Shown: positions 37,531 through 49,946, counted from the stretch's first letter. The stretch is DNA of 64,000 bases from JBBIQS01 sp037442205 (GCA_037442205.1 JBBIQS010000046.1:1-64000); one strand, 5' to 3'. Numbers and translations: made by a program. Notes: generated by a model not told the origin, from the letters alone.

Positions 37531-39096
37531 CTACTTGCCGCAGCCGCCCTGGACCGGAGCGCCGCTGTCGCCCGAGAGCTTGTTCTCGCAGCCCTTGAGG
37601 CTGGCGTTGTGGTCGCACAGGTTCTTGCGCACGGTCTCAGCGTCGATGCCGCTGAACTTGAACTTGCCGTTGGCAAGCCAGGTCGGGCTGGCGCCGATGC
37701 CCAGCGAGGTGGCCAGCTTGATGTCCTCCTCGTGCAGCGCCTTGCCCTCGGTGTCGACGCACTTCTTCATCACCGCGGCGTCGATGCCGGTGGAACCGCC
37801 GGTGCACTTCTCCCACTCGGTGGAGCGGATGTCCTTGTTGCGGCAGTCGACGTAGTTCATCCACTTGTAGTCCTTGCCGTAGTGCTTGATGGCGCAGAGC
37901 TCGCGGATGTTCTCGTCCACCTCGGCCGGCCCGTGCAGCGAGTTGAAGCCGTCCTTGGCGGTGCCGCTGGCGATGTAGTGGACCGAGAAGTCGATCTTGT
38001 TGCTGAAGTTCTTCAGCACCTCGGGCATGGCGTTGAGCGCCTTGACGCCGAACGGGCACTGGCTCATCACGAACACCTCGAGCTTGCCCGGGGCCTCCTT
38101 GCGGCAGGCGATGGTGTCCTTGCACTCGGCCAGGGCGCAGCCGCCCTCGTTCATGCACACCGGGTTCCAGCTGGCCCCGACGTTCAGGCTGCGGAAGGCG
38201 CCCATCGGCTGCAGGTGGCGGCCGAACATCCCCGAGGCTTCCTTGTCGGCGTCGATGGTCTCGTCGAACAGCACCACCGGCAGGTTCACGCCCTTGCCCA
38301 GGGTCTCGTAGAGCTTCTTGCCCTCGTCGTCGGCGTAGTCCAGGGTCTTCACCACCGGATTGCCGATGCGGAACTTGAGCATGTTGATGTAGCGGTCGGC
38401 GTTGCACTCGGCGCAGCGCTTGTCGCTGAGCACGGTGACGTTGACCTTGGCCGGCTCGGGGATGCTGCTGCAGGCGGCCGGCTTGGTGCCGCTGTACTCG
38501 GCGCACACCGCGCGGAAGAAGTCGGTGGTGCCGCGGCGGCCGTTGTAGCTCTTGTTGGCCACGTAGATCGTCGGGCTGCCCGAGGCGCCGCGGGCCTTGG
38601 AGCGGCCGAAGCTCTCGGTCAGCAGCTGCTTGCCCTCAGGGCCGTTCATGCAGCTGCGGATCTGGTCCACCGGCAGCTGGGCCTCCTTGGCGCACTGCTC
38701 CCAGTTGGTGGCCACGCTCTTGGCGTCCTTGTTCTGGCAGACCACCATGTCCAGGTACTTGGCCGGGGCGTACTTGTGGGCGCACAGCTGGACGATGTCG
38801 CCGCTGACCTCGGCCGGGCCGTGCATCGAGCTCAGCTCGCCGGTGGGGCTGGCGTCGCCGATGAAGTCCATCTGGAAGTCCATGTCCGGGCCGAGCTTGT
38901 CGACCACGTCCTTGATGGCATTGACCACCTGGACGCCGAACGGGCACTGGGACATGACGTAGAACTCGACCTTGACCGCGCCCGCGCTCTTGGGAGCAGC
39001 GGCGCCGCCGGCCGAGGGAGTGGTGGTGCCGCCGTTGGGGCGGCAGGCGCTGGCCAGCGCCAGCACTGCTGCAGTTACAAGCGTCAGTCGCTTCAT
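37531..39096 (-). CDS. Lipoprotein with two GILT-like domains flanking a thioredoxin-like domain
   Basis: This 521-residue protein starts at an ATG giving MKRLTLVTAAVLALASAC, a lipoprotein-like signal with Cys18. Residues 42-200 and 338-495 are homologous repeats: both have VMSQCPFGV (C51, C347), an HGPAEV segment, a Cys after IxxLC, a CxNKD motif and a W-E-x-C. This pattern matches the GILT thiol reductase family (HGP-E-x-N...C, then a Cys region), except that the active site is C-P-F-G, not CxxC. Residues 218-310 form a separate thioredoxin-like domain with CAEC (C228/C231). Eighteen or more Cys overall imply periplasmic disulfide chemistry. It is a single gene with a strong terminator. Substrate unknown. 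Confidence 0.75.
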   Translation of the reverse strand: MKRLTLVTAAVLALASACRPNGGTTTPSAGGAAAPKSAGAVKVEFYVMSQCPFGVQVVNAIKDVVDKLGPDMDFQMDFIGDASPTGELSSMHGPAEVSGDIVQLCAHKYAPAKYLDMVVCQNKDAKSVATNWEQCAKEAQLPVDQIRSCMNGPEGKQLLTESFGRSKARGASGSPTIYVANKSYNGRRGTTDFFRAVCAEYSGTKPAACSSIPEPAKVNVTVLSDKRCAECNADRYINMLKFRIGNPVVKTLDYADDEGKKLYETLGKGVNLPVVLFDETIDADKEASGMFGRHLQPMGAFRSLNVGASWNPVCMNEGGCALAECKDTIACRKEAPGKLEVFVMSQCPFGVKALNAMPEVLKNFSNKIDFSVHYIASGTAKDGFNSLHGPAEVDENIRELCAIKHYGKDYKWMNYVDCRNKDIRSTEWEKCTGGSTGIDAAVMKKCVDTEGKALHEEDIKLATSLGIGASPTWLANGKFKFSGIDAETVRKNLCDHNASLKGCENKLSGDSGAPVQGGCGK

Positions 39097-39518
39097 CTCG
39101 GGACCATCTTCCTTTCTGGGGTTTCCTTCGAACCGCCCCCTCTCAGTTCGGTTGGGGTCGCTTTCGAAGTCGCGCAGCATAGTCGCCTGGGGTTTGCCCA
39201 TGCAAGGCCGAGTTGCTGACACTGTCGCCTTGCCGTCCTGCCTCGCCTTTTGGGGCGAGCCCTGGCAACAGCCGATGAGGCGGGAGATTCCCGGAGGGCA
39301 TGAAGGGCGCTCGGCGACTCGCTTTTCGGAGGGCGAAGGCGGGCGCTCTCCAGGGCGGCAATAATCGCCCAGGGAGCGGGATTTTCAGAGGAAACCCGGC
39401 GCGGGCGGGAGGGTCCGGCGGCCGCAGGGGGAGGGCCTAGGCCGATTTGGGTGGCGGGCGGGCGGGCGGCGATCTAGAAATAGGACCGGCTGAGTACTGT
39501 TTATTCGAGCGGGCCCCC
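39097..39518. other. Divergent intergenic region upstream of the SUF operon
   Basis: These 422 bases hold no supported gene. A hairpin CTCGCC-TTTTGG-GGCGAG lies at 39242-39259. The stretch 39471-39506 (CTAGAAATAGG... TACTGTTTATTC) is the only A/T-rich part near the Rrf2 start and probably contains the operon promoter, with ATAG...TTTAT ends faintly like an IscR-type site. I could not fit a known riboswitch. Confidence 0.4.
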
Positions 39519-39979
39519 ATGATCCGCATTTCCAAGCTGGCCGACTACGGGATCGTGCTCCTGGCGCAGTTCGCGCGCGACCCGGGAAATCCGGTGCAGA
39601 CGGCGCGCGATCTGGCGGAGCGCACCCGCATGCCCGCGCCGACGGTGAGCAAGATCTTGAAGGTGCTGTTGCGCGGCTCGCTGCTCAATTCGCAGCGGGG
39701 GGCCAAGGGCGGCTACCAGTTGAGCCGGCCCCCGGACCAGATCTCGGTGGCCGACATCCTACTGGCGATAGACGGGCCGGTGGCGCTGACCGAGTGCATC
39801 AGCAGCGGGGGCGGGTGCTCGGCTGAGCGCTTCTGCCAGGTGCGGGCGAACTGGGTGCGGATTAACGGAGCGGTCCGCGGAGCGCTCGAAGGGCTGAAGC
39901 TGACAGACATGATCATCGGGCCGCAGTTGGGCCCGCGCCCGGCGGCATCGCCGGCCGGGGCGACGATGGGGAAGGCACC

Positions 39980-39983
<4 letters not shown>
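39519..39983 (+). CDS. Rrf2-family Fe-S responsive regulator of the SUF operon
   Basis: This 154-residue Rrf2 protein starts MIRISKLADYGIVLL, with a winged helix-turn-helix (TARDLAERTRMPAPTVSKILKVLL) and wing RGAKGGYQLSRP. Its three Cys are C93, C100 and C106, a C-x6-C-x5-C cluster site close to the IscR C-x5-C-x5-C pattern, expected to hold [2Fe-2S]. First in the SUF operon and overlapping sufB by ATGA, it likely senses Fe-S demand and autoregulates the operon, like the SUF-associated Rrf2 regulators of proteobacteria. The tail (Pro/Ala-rich, from about 135) is variable. Confidence 0.9.
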
Positions 39984-41425
<1,442 letters not shown>

Positions 41426-41457
41426 AGCGGCACTGAGAACAGCAGCGCGATTTTCGT

Positions 41458-41477
41458 CCCGGGACCGAGGGCCCGGG
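41458..41477 (+). other. Hairpin between sufB and sufC
   Basis: CCCGGG (41458-41463) can pair with CCCGGG (41472-41477) across an 8-nt loop. It is the only real gap in an otherwise coupled operon and may affect mRNA processing or the SufB:SufC ratio. Confidence 0.35.
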
Positions 41478-41502
41478 GAACACAAGGATCAGGAAAGAAC
41501 CG

Positions 41503-42270
41503 ATGCTCTCCATCAAGAATCTGCGGGCCAAGGTCGGCGACAAGGAGATCCTCAAGGGCTTGAACCTCGAGGTGAAGGCGGGCGAGGTGCACGCCATCAT
41601 GGGGCCCAACGGCGCCGGCAAGAGCACGCTGGCCAACGTGCTGGCCGGGCGCGAGAGCTTCGAGGTGACCGGCGGCTCGGTGACCTACAAGGGCAAGGAC
41701 CTGCTCTCGATGCCGATCGAGGTCCGCTCGCGCGAGGGGCTGTTCCTGGCCTTCCAGTACCCGGTGGAGATCCCCGGGGTCGCCAACATGTACTTCGTCA
41801 AGGCGGCGCTCAACGCCCAGCGCAAGCACCGCGGGCTCGAGGAGCTGGACGCCATGGAGTTCCTGGAGCTGGCGCGCCAGAAGATGAAGCTGGTCGAGGC
41901 CGACAAGGCGCTGATGGAGCGCTCGGTGAACGAGGGCTTCTCCGGCGGCGAGAAGAAGCGCAACGAGGTCTTCCAGATGGCGATGCTCGAGCCGGACCTG
42001 GCGGTGCTCGACGAGACCGACTCCGGGCTGGACATCGATGCCTTGCGGATCGTGGCCGGCGGCGTCAACGCGCTGCGCAGCCCGAACCGGGCGATGGTGG
42101 TGATCACGCACTACCAGCGGCTGCTGGACTACATCGTGCCGGACAAGGTCCACGTGCTCGCCGGCGGGCGGATCGTGGAGTCGGGCGACAAGACCCTGGC
42201 GCTGGAGCTGGAGAAGCGCGGCTACCAGAGCCTGTCGGGTCCGAGCCGGGCGGCGGGAGAGGGCCGATAG
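41503..42270 (+). CDS. sufC: SufC, Fe-S assembly ATPase
   Basis: This 255-residue ABC ATPase has Walker A GPNGAGKST, signature FSGGEKKR, Walker B MLEPDLAVLDE and the SufC-specific LDETDSGLDIDALR. It drives conformational change of SufB-SufD. AGGAAAG precedes the ATG. sufD starts 2 bp after its stop. Confidence 0.97.
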   Translation: MLSIKNLRAKVGDKEILKGLNLEVKAGEVHAIMGPNGAGKSTLANVLAGRESFEVTGGSVTYKGKDLLSMPIEVRSREGLFLAFQYPVEIPGVANMYFVKAALNAQRKHRGLEELDAMEFLELARQKMKLVEADKALMERSVNEGFSGGEKKRNEVFQMAMLEPDLAVLDETDSGLDIDALRIVAGGVNALRSPNRAMVVITHYQRLLDYIVPDKVHVLAGGRIVESGDKTLALELEKRGYQSLSGPSRAAGEGR

Positions 42271-42272
42271 CG

Positions 42273-43600
<1,328 letters not shown>

Positions 43601-43601
<1 letters not shown>

Positions 43602-44842
43602 TGCTCGCCACTGCCAAGCCGCTTTCCTTCGACGTGCAGCGCATCCGCGAGGACTTCCCGATCCTCCACCAGCAGGTGCGCGGCAAGCCCCTGAGCTACC
43701 TGGACAATGCGGCCACCGCCCAAAAGCCCAAGGCGGTGATCGAGGCGATGGACCGCTACTACCGCGAGACCAACGCCAACATCCACCGCGGCGTCCACCG
43801 GCTCTCGGAGCTCTCGACCCGCGACTACGAGAACGCGCGCATCAAGATCCAGCGCTGGCTCAACGCCGCCGATCCCAGCGAGATCATCTTCGTGCGCGGG
43901 GCCACCGAGGCCATCAACCTGGTGGCCAGCAGCTGGGGGCGCAAGAACCTCAACGCCGGCGACGAGGTGCTCATCACCGAGATGGAGCACCACTCGAACA
44001 TCGTCCCCTGGCAGCTGATCTGCCAGGAGCGTGGCGCCCACCTCAAGGTCATCCCCTTCGACGACCGCGGCGAGCTCGACCTGGCGGCCTACCAGAAGCT
44101 GCTCGGCCCCAAGACGCGGCTGGTGTCGGTGGTTCACGTCTCCAACACGCTGGGGACCGTCAACCCGGTAAAGCAGATCATCGAGCTGGCGCACGCCGCC
44201 AAGGTGCCGGTGCTGCTCGATGGCGCCCAGGCCGTTCCGCACTTGCGGCCGGACGTGCGCGCGCTGGGGGCGGACTTCTACGTCTTCTCTGGCCACAAGC
44301 TGTTCGGCCCCACCGGCATCGGTGCGCTCTACGGGCGCAAGGAGCTGTTGGAGCAACTGCCGCCGTACCAGGGCGGCGGGGACATGATCCGCTCGGTCAG
44401 CTTCGAGAAGACCGTCTACAACAGCCTGCCGCACCGGTTGGAGGCGGGCACGCCCAACATCGCCGGGACCATCGGGCTGGGGGCGGCCATCGACTACCTC
44501 GGTTCCATCGACTTCGAGGCCGCTGCCGCCTGGGAGAAGGAGCTGCTCGACTACGGGACCGAGGTCCTCTCCGGCATCGGCGGGCTCAAGATCATCGGAA
44601 CCGCGCGCGAGAAGGTGTCGGTGCTGTCGTTCACGCTCGAGGGGATCCACCCCCACGACATCGGGACCATCCTCGACCAGCACGGAGTGGCCATCCGCAC
44701 CGGGCACCACTGCACCGAGCCGATCATGGCCCACTACGGCATCCCGGCCACCGCCCGGGCGTCGCTGGCCTTCTACAACACCAAGGAAGAGATCGACCGG
44801 TTGGCGAAGGCCATCCAGTCGGTCCAGGAGATGTTCGGCTGA
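43601..44842 (+). CDS. sufS: SufS cysteine desulfurase
   Basis: This 413-residue group II desulfurase supplies sulfur from cysteine. PLP Lys is K233 (FSGHKLFGPTG), catalytic Cys is C371 (RTGHHCTEP), and the N-terminus YLDNAATAQKP is typical. It overlaps sufD by one base and sufU by one base (TGATG). SufE is absent; SufU downstream is the expected sulfur acceptor. Confidence 0.97.
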
Positions 44843-45288
44843 TGAGCGACGAACTCAAGGACCTCTACCAGGAGGTCATCCTCGACCACAGCAAGCACCC
44901 GCGGAATCACCGCGAGCTGGCTGCCCCCGACGCCAAGGCCGACGGCTTCAACGCGCTGTGTGGCGACAAGCTGACCCTCTTCCTGCAGCTCGAGGGCGAC
45001 GTGATCAAGGACGTGTCGTTCATCGGCAGCGGCTGCGCCATCTCCAAGGCCTCGGCCTCGATGATGACCGCCAGCTTGAAGGGCAAGAAGCGCGACGAGG
45101 CCGAGGTGCTGGTCGATCAGTTCCACAAGATGATCACCGGCGAGCAGCCGGACCTGGCTTCGCTGGGCAAGCTGGCGGTGTTCTCGGGGGTTTGCGAGTT
45201 CCCGGCGCGGGTCAAGTGCGCCAGCCTGGCCTGGCGGACGCTCGAGGCGGCGCTCTCCGGCGCCAAGGACCCGGTTTCCAGCGAATAG
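44842..45288 (+). CDS. sufU: SufU, zinc-dependent sulfur transfer protein
   Basis: This 148-residue IscU-like protein has C40 and D42 (ALCGDK), C65 (GSGCAISKASASM) and C126 (VKCASLAW), with the insertion between the second and third Cys that marks SufU rather than IscU. SufU takes persulfide sulfur from SufS through Cys and zinc ligand exchange. Translation is coupled to sufS. Confidence 0.93.
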   Translation: MSDELKDLYQEVILDHSKHPRNHRELAAPDAKADGFNALCGDKLTLFLQLEGDVIKDVSFIGSGCAISKASASMMTASLKGKKRDEAEVLVDQFHKMITGEQPDLASLGKLAVFSGVCEFPARVKCASLAWRTLEAALSGAKDPVSSE

Positions 45289-45304
45289 CAGGAAGGCGAG
45301 AGGC

Positions 45305-45838
45305 GTGATGAGAGACTCAGTGAACCTCAATCGCGACGTGACCGCCATCCAGATCCCCTACGGGGAGAAGATGGAGCTCAAGGCCGGCTCGCTGGTGATG
45401 GTGACCCAGGCCCTGGGCGGCTCGGTGACCGTCATGAGCGAAGAGGGCTACCTGGTGCGCATCGAGGAGAAGGACCTCGACGCGCTGGGGATGGAGCCGC
45501 CCAAGCGCGAGAAGCGCGAGAACATGTCGCTGGAGGACCAGGCCTGGGAGGAGCTGCGCACCGTCTACGACCCGGAGATCCCGGTCAACATCGTCGACCT
45601 GGGGCTCATCTACGCCTGCCAGGTCAATCCGATCGAAGGCGGCAACCGGGCGGACGTGCAGATGACGCTGACCGCGCCGGGCTGCGGCATCGGGGATGTG
45701 CTCAAGGTCGAGGTCGAGCGGAAGCTGGCGCAGATCCCGGGGATCACCCAGGTCGCCGTGGAGGTGGTGCTCGATCCTCCGTGGGAGCCGAGCATGATGA
45801 CCGAGGCCGCGCGGCTGGCGACCGGGATGATGTGGTAG
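45305..45838 (+). CDS. sufT: SufT-type DUF59 protein
   Basis: This 177-residue product starts at GTG 8 nt after AGGAAGG (an ATG follows 3 nt later). A roughly 65-residue N-terminal beta domain precedes the MIP18/DUF59 domain, with VYDPEIPVNIVDLGLIY, MTLTAPGCGIGD and DPPWEPSMM. SufT assists Fe-S protein maturation, especially of lipoate-dependent enzymes in Staphylococcus. It is last in the SUF operon. The two-domain form is usual for SufT in SUF operons. Confidence 0.9.
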   Translation: MMRDSVNLNRDVTAIQIPYGEKMELKAGSLVMVTQALGGSVTVMSEEGYLVRIEEKDLDALGMEPPKREKRENMSLEDQAWEELRTVYDPEIPVNIVDLGLIYACQVNPIEGGNRADVQMTLTAPGCGIGDVLKVEVERKLAQIPGITQVAVEVVLDPPWEPSMMTEAARLATGMMW

Positions 45839-45961
45839 CGCGGCACGCCAGGCGACCGAGCCGCCGCATGCTGGATCGCTGAGCAGCCGCTCCGCTAAGC
45901 GGTCGACTGCCAAAGATCGCTTGCGCTGCCTCTTCCGCGCTGGGCTACTCTCGACGCCCCC

Positions 45962-47203
45962 ATGCGCCTCGGCCTGCGACTCTGCGCCACGCTCTTCCTC
46001 CGCGAGTCGGTCCGCGCGCTCTCGCGCCACAAGGTGCGCAGCGCGCTGACCTCGCTCGGGATCATGATCGGAGTGGCAGCGGTGATCTGGGTGGTGGCCA
46101 TCGGCCGCTCTGGCACCGAGCGCGCCGAGGAGGAGCTGCACAAGCTCGGCGACAACCTGGTCTGGATCGAGGCCGGCTCGCGCAACGTCAACGGAGTGCG
46201 CACCGGCAGCCACGGCACCACCACCCTCACTCCCGAGGACGCCGAGGCGATCCGCCGCGAGATCCCGCTGATCAGGAGCGTGGCCGAGAACATCGACGGC
46301 AGCCTGCAGGTCGCCAACGAAACCGCCAACTGGACCACCCGCTACCGCGGCGTCTCTCCCGAGTACCTCGCCGTCAAGCGCTGGCAGCTGGCGGAGGGCG
46401 CCTTCTTCACCCGCGAGCAGGTGCAGCAGGCCGAGAGCGTGGTGGTGATCGGCGAGACGGTGCGCAAGCGGCTCTTCGGCAACGCGCCGGCGATCGGCGC
46501 GACGCTGCGGGCCCGCGGAGCGCTGCTGCAGGTGATCGGAGTGCTGGCCGCCAAGGGGCCGTCCAGCCACGGCGGCGACCAGGACGACGTGGTGATGCTC
46601 CCCTGGACCACCGCCCAGAAGAAGCTGCGCGGCAAGGGCTTCACCTGGCTCGACGACGTCCTCTGCTCCGCGGTCTCGCCGGAGGCGGTGGTGCCGGCCA
46701 TCGACGCGGTCACGGCGCTGCTGCGCCAGCGCCACCGCGTCGGCCAGGGCGACGGCGATGACTTCAACATTCGCCGCCCGGACGAGATCATCAAGACGCA
46801 GATCGAGCAGAGCCGTACGCTGGGGCTGTTGCTGATCGGGCTGGCGGCGGTGGCGCTGCTGGTCGGCGGCATCGGGATCATGAACGTGATGCTCGCCTCG
46901 GTGGCCCAGCGCACCGCCGAGATCGGGCTGCGGGTCGCGGTGGGCGCAACGCCATGGGCGGTGCGGCTGCAGTTCCTGGGCGAGGCGGTGATGCTCAGCC
47001 TGGTCGGCGCGGTGGCCGGCATCGGCCTGGGCATCGTCGGGGCCTGGGTCATCGAGAGCCTGGTCGGCTGGAAGCTGAATCCTTCGCCTCAGGCGGCGCT
47101 GCTCGCCGTCACCTGCTCGGCGGCGGCGGGGATCCTCTCCGGGCTCTATCCGGCCTGGCGCGCCTCCCGGCTCGATCCCATCGCCGCCTTGCGCGAGAAG
47201 TGA
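45962..47203 (+). CDS. MacB-type ABC transporter permease without its ATPase
   Basis: This 413-residue protein has an N-terminal helix (RHKVRSALTSLGIMIGVAAVIWVV), a periplasmic MacB_PCD domain (about 55-275) and three C-terminal FtsX helices with GGIGIMNVMLASVAQRTAEIGLRVAVGAT, the mechanotransmitter signature. It would couple cytosolic ATP hydrolysis to periplasmic work such as lipoprotein or peptide export. Neither a MacB ATPase nor a MacA adaptor is adjacent, so the partner must be encoded elsewhere. It follows the SUF operon by 123 bp, probably with its own promoter. Confidence 0.88.
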   Translation: MRLGLRLCATLFLRESVRALSRHKVRSALTSLGIMIGVAAVIWVVAIGRSGTERAEEELHKLGDNLVWIEAGSRNVNGVRTGSHGTTTLTPEDAEAIRREIPLIRSVAENIDGSLQVANETANWTTRYRGVSPEYLAVKRWQLAEGAFFTREQVQQAESVVVIGETVRKRLFGNAPAIGATLRARGALLQVIGVLAAKGPSSHGGDQDDVVMLPWTTAQKKLRGKGFTWLDDVLCSAVSPEAVVPAIDAVTALLRQRHRVGQGDGDDFNIRRPDEIIKTQIEQSRTLGLLLIGLAAVALLVGGIGIMNVMLASVAQRTAEIGLRVAVGATPWAVRLQFLGEAVMLSLVGAVAGIGLGIVGAWVIESLVGWKLNPSPQAALLAVTCSAAAGILSGLYPAWRASRLDPIAALREK

Positions 47204-47282
47204 GCCGCCGGCTTGTCTCGGGGCGGCCCTGCGACCAGAATCCCGCGCCGTCATCTAAGGATATCGGGGGCGAGAGGTGCGC

Positions 47283-48854
47283 ATGGGCAGGGCAATTCGT
47301 TGGGCGCTGACGTTGACGGTGGCGACGCTGGCTGCGACCGCGGCACTCGCGGAGCCGGCGGTCGGCGGTCCCGGGGGCTCTGGGAACCAGCTCTGGGCAG
47401 GGCAGGCCTTCCGGGATGGCTCTCGCCGCGTCGTGGCCGTGCGTCTCTCCGCCCAGCGCGGCAGCATGCTGGGCCGCGTTCCGGTCCTGCTCCGCTACGA
47501 GGACGGCCGGGAGTTCAAGGCCCAGGTTGGCGAGACCGCGCTCATCCAGCTCGGGGCTCGAAGTGTCGAGGAGGCGCGCCAGGCGGTGCGCGGGCTGGGC
47601 ATCGAGGTGACCGGGGCTCCGATGAGCTCGATCGGCATCTTCGAGGTGCGCGGCGCCGCTGACGAGGACGGCCTGGACGTCGCCGAGCGGCTGCAGGGGC
47701 AGCTGGCGGCTCCCGGAGTGCTGCGCGAGGCGATTCCCAACCTCTACCTCGAGCACAAGCACTTCTCGGACCACGTCCCCAACGACCCGATGTTCGGCGG
47801 TCAGTGGTACTTCGACTCGCTCAAGATGGCCAAGGCCTGGGGTATCACCGAGGGCGATCCCAGCGTGACGATCGTGGTCGTCGACAACGGCTGCGACATC
47901 CGGCACCCGGATCTCAAGGACAAGCTCGATACCGGGCGCAACGTCCTGACCAACACCGACGATCCGAGCTTCGAGCCGAACATCGCCGGCAACATGCACG
48001 GCACCGCCTGCGCCGGCCTGGTCGGCGCCACTACCGACAACTCGCTGGGCATCGCCGGCGGCTGCCCCAAGTGCCGGGTGCGCTGCGTGAAGATGCTCTC
48101 CGACACCGATCCCACCGCCGGCGGCGCCGGGGCGGACATCGCCGCCTTCGACTTCGCCCTGCAGGTCAATGCCGCGGTGGTCTCCAACAGCTGGGGCTTC
48201 GCCGACGCCATCGCCGTCCCCTCGCTGCTCGCCAAGGCCATCAACAACGTCTACTTCAACGGCCGCAACGGGAAGGGCGCCTTGGTGTTGTTCGCCGCTG
48301 GCAACGACAACCGCAAGGTCAACAACAATGAGCTGTTGGCCGTCGAGGGCGTGCTGGGAATCGGAGCGGTCAACCGGCTGGACGAGGCCACCCAGTTCAC
48401 CAACTACGGCGATTCGGTGGACCTGGTGGCCCCCACCGGCACCGCGACCACCGACATCTCCGGGCCGGACGGCGAGAGCACCGGGGACTACTTCCAGAAC
48501 TTCGGAGGCACCTCGTCGGCCTGCCCGGTGGCGGCCGGGATCGCCGGGCTGCTGGCGAGCGCAGCCCCGGACCTGACCTCGCAGCGGCTCTACGACGTGC
48601 TGACTCGCACCGCCCGGGTGGCCCCGCTGGCGACGCCCGATCCCAAGGGCCACGACCCTGTCTATGGCTACGGAATCATCGACCCGGTGGCGGCGCTGGA
48701 GATGGTGGTGCCCCCAGCGCCCGATGCCGGGATCGACCAGGGCGGCGGGGGCGACGCTCCCAAGGGCTGCGGCTGCAGCTCGGCTTCGGCGAGCCCGCTG
48801 CTTGTGCTGGGATTGGCGTGGCTCGGGCTGGCGGGCGTGCGGCGGCGGAAGTAG
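47283..48854 (+). CDS. Subtilisin-like (S8) serine protease with MYXO-CTERM-like tail
   Basis: From the ATG at 47283 (5 nt after GAGAGG; a GTG two codons earlier is possible) the product is about 523 residues. It has a signal peptide to about residue 25, a propeptide-like region to about 165, then the S8 domain with Asp in VVVDNGCDIRHPDL, His in NMHGTACAGL and Ser in GGTSSACPVAAG. The C-terminus is Pro/Gly-rich, then GCGCSSAS, a hydrophobic helix and VRRRK, a clear MYXO-CTERM-like sorting tail. It is thus a surface-anchored or outer-membrane protease. Confidence 0.92.
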   Translation: MGRAIRWALTLTVATLAATAALAEPAVGGPGGSGNQLWAGQAFRDGSRRVVAVRLSAQRGSMLGRVPVLLRYEDGREFKAQVGETALIQLGARSVEEARQAVRGLGIEVTGAPMSSIGIFEVRGAADEDGLDVAERLQGQLAAPGVLREAIPNLYLEHKHFSDHVPNDPMFGGQWYFDSLKMAKAWGITEGDPSVTIVVVDNGCDIRHPDLKDKLDTGRNVLTNTDDPSFEPNIAGNMHGTACAGLVGATTDNSLGIAGGCPKCRVRCVKMLSDTDPTAGGAGADIAAFDFALQVNAAVVSNSWGFADAIAVPSLLAKAINNVYFNGRNGKGALVLFAAGNDNRKVNNNELLAVEGVLGIGAVNRLDEATQFTNYGDSVDLVAPTGTATTDISGPDGESTGDYFQNFGGTSSACPVAAGIAGLLASAAPDLTSQRLYDVLTRTARVAPLATPDPKGHDPVYGYGIIDPVAALEMVVPPAPDAGIDQGGGGDAPKGCGCSSASASPLLVLGLAWLGLAGVRRRK

Positions 48855-49053
48855 TGCAGGTCATGCTCGGCGCCAAGCGAGCCGCGCCCTGAGTGTGGGC
48901 GAGGGGCCGACGTTCTGCCCAGCGCAGCTCGGGGATGAACTGGGGCGACCGACGGCGTCGCCTTGTTGCTGAGGCCCCAGCGGTCGCAGCCCGAGGCCAA
49001 ACGCCGCCGCGCGGGGATGCGCGGGGCGCCAGGGGTTCCTGCCCTCGTCAGAC

Positions 49054-49851
49054 TTAGTCGAGGAACGCCCACCTCATCCGGACGTCCCCCGAGCCGGTGT
49101 TGCTGGTGGGGATGGTGCCGCTGGTGTTGCACTGCTCCTGCACCGTCGGCTCGTAGTAGCTGGTGACGGTCAGCTTGACGTGCCGGCCGTTGGCCAGCGC
49201 CACTACGTAGACCGCGCCGGTCATCTTGACGCAGCCCATTGCGCCGCCGGCGCTGACGTAGCTGTAGAAACCCCCGAGCGTCGTTGCCGGGGCGGCCATC
49301 TGGGTGCCGTCGGTCTCGAGCGTCTGGCAGTCGGGAGTGACATAGTCGTCGGTATGGTAGATGGCGTCGCTCGGCACCGCGGTCAGCGCGTCGTAAGTGG
49401 TCCCCGCCTTCACCCGCGCTGCCTGGGTGCACGAGGGCCCCGAGTCGGCGCTGTTGATGCGCAGGACATAGCGGCGGAAGGCGATGTCCCAGTCCATCGA
49501 CGAGAGCGCCTGCGCATCGGAGAGCTCGACTTTCTCCAGGCCTTGCTCGGTGAAGCGGGCGTAGACGAAGCCCTCCTTGGGCGTCAGGGTGTTCATGTCC
49601 AGCCCGCCGGCGGTGGCGTCGATGTGGCTCGCGAAACCTCCTGCCTCCGGCTTGTTGTCGATGAGCCTGGTCGAGGCGGCGGTCTTGAGCCTGAGCTCGG
49701 TGGTCACGAAGGCGCTGCAGGTCACCGGGGTGGCGTCGGTGCACAGCGGCGCCGGGCCGGCATCGACCGGGCCGGCGTCGGCAGCGCCTCCGGGGGTGCC
49801 GCAGCCGGCGGCGAGGAGGGCGGACAGGGTCAGCAGCGGGCGCAGGCGCAT
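49054..49851 (-). CDS. HmuY-family lipoprotein
   Basis: This 265-residue protein has a clean lipobox (LLAAGC) and a short Asp/Ala/Gly/Pro linker. The core motif MDWDIAFRRYVLRINSADSG matches the HmuY family, whose founder in Porphyromonas binds haem. Cys residues at CTDATPVTCSAF, SCTQ, PDCQ, GCVK and QCN are likely paired. The haem ligands of HmuY (two His) are not obvious here, so haem binding is not implied. It converges on the S8 protease and is followed by another lipoprotein gene on the same strand. Confidence 0.72.
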   Translation of the reverse strand: MRLRPLLTLSALLAAGCGTPGGAADAGPVDAGPAPLCTDATPVTCSAFVTTELRLKTAASTRLIDNKPEAGGFASHIDATAGGLDMNTLTPKEGFVYARFTEQGLEKVELSDAQALSSMDWDIAFRRYVLRINSADSGPSCTQAARVKAGTTYDALTAVPSDAIYHTDDYVTPDCQTLETDGTQMAAPATTLGGFYSYVSAGGAMGCVKMTGAVYVVALANGRHVKLTVTSYYEPTVQEQCNTSGTIPTSNTGSGDVRMRWAFLD

Positions 49852-49946
49852 CGGGATTCTTCCTTGTGTCGACGGCGACGTCGGTCGCCGAGGGCCCGGC
49901 CGCCGAGCGGTCGGCCCTGAGTCAAATCTCTAGAGAGCTCGGCGGG

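Noticed and set aside
39097..39518. Cobalamin or other riboswitch upstream of the SUF operon or GILT-like gene
   Set aside because: A few GGCGGGAG and GCCAG-like strings occur by composition, but no conserved box is complete.
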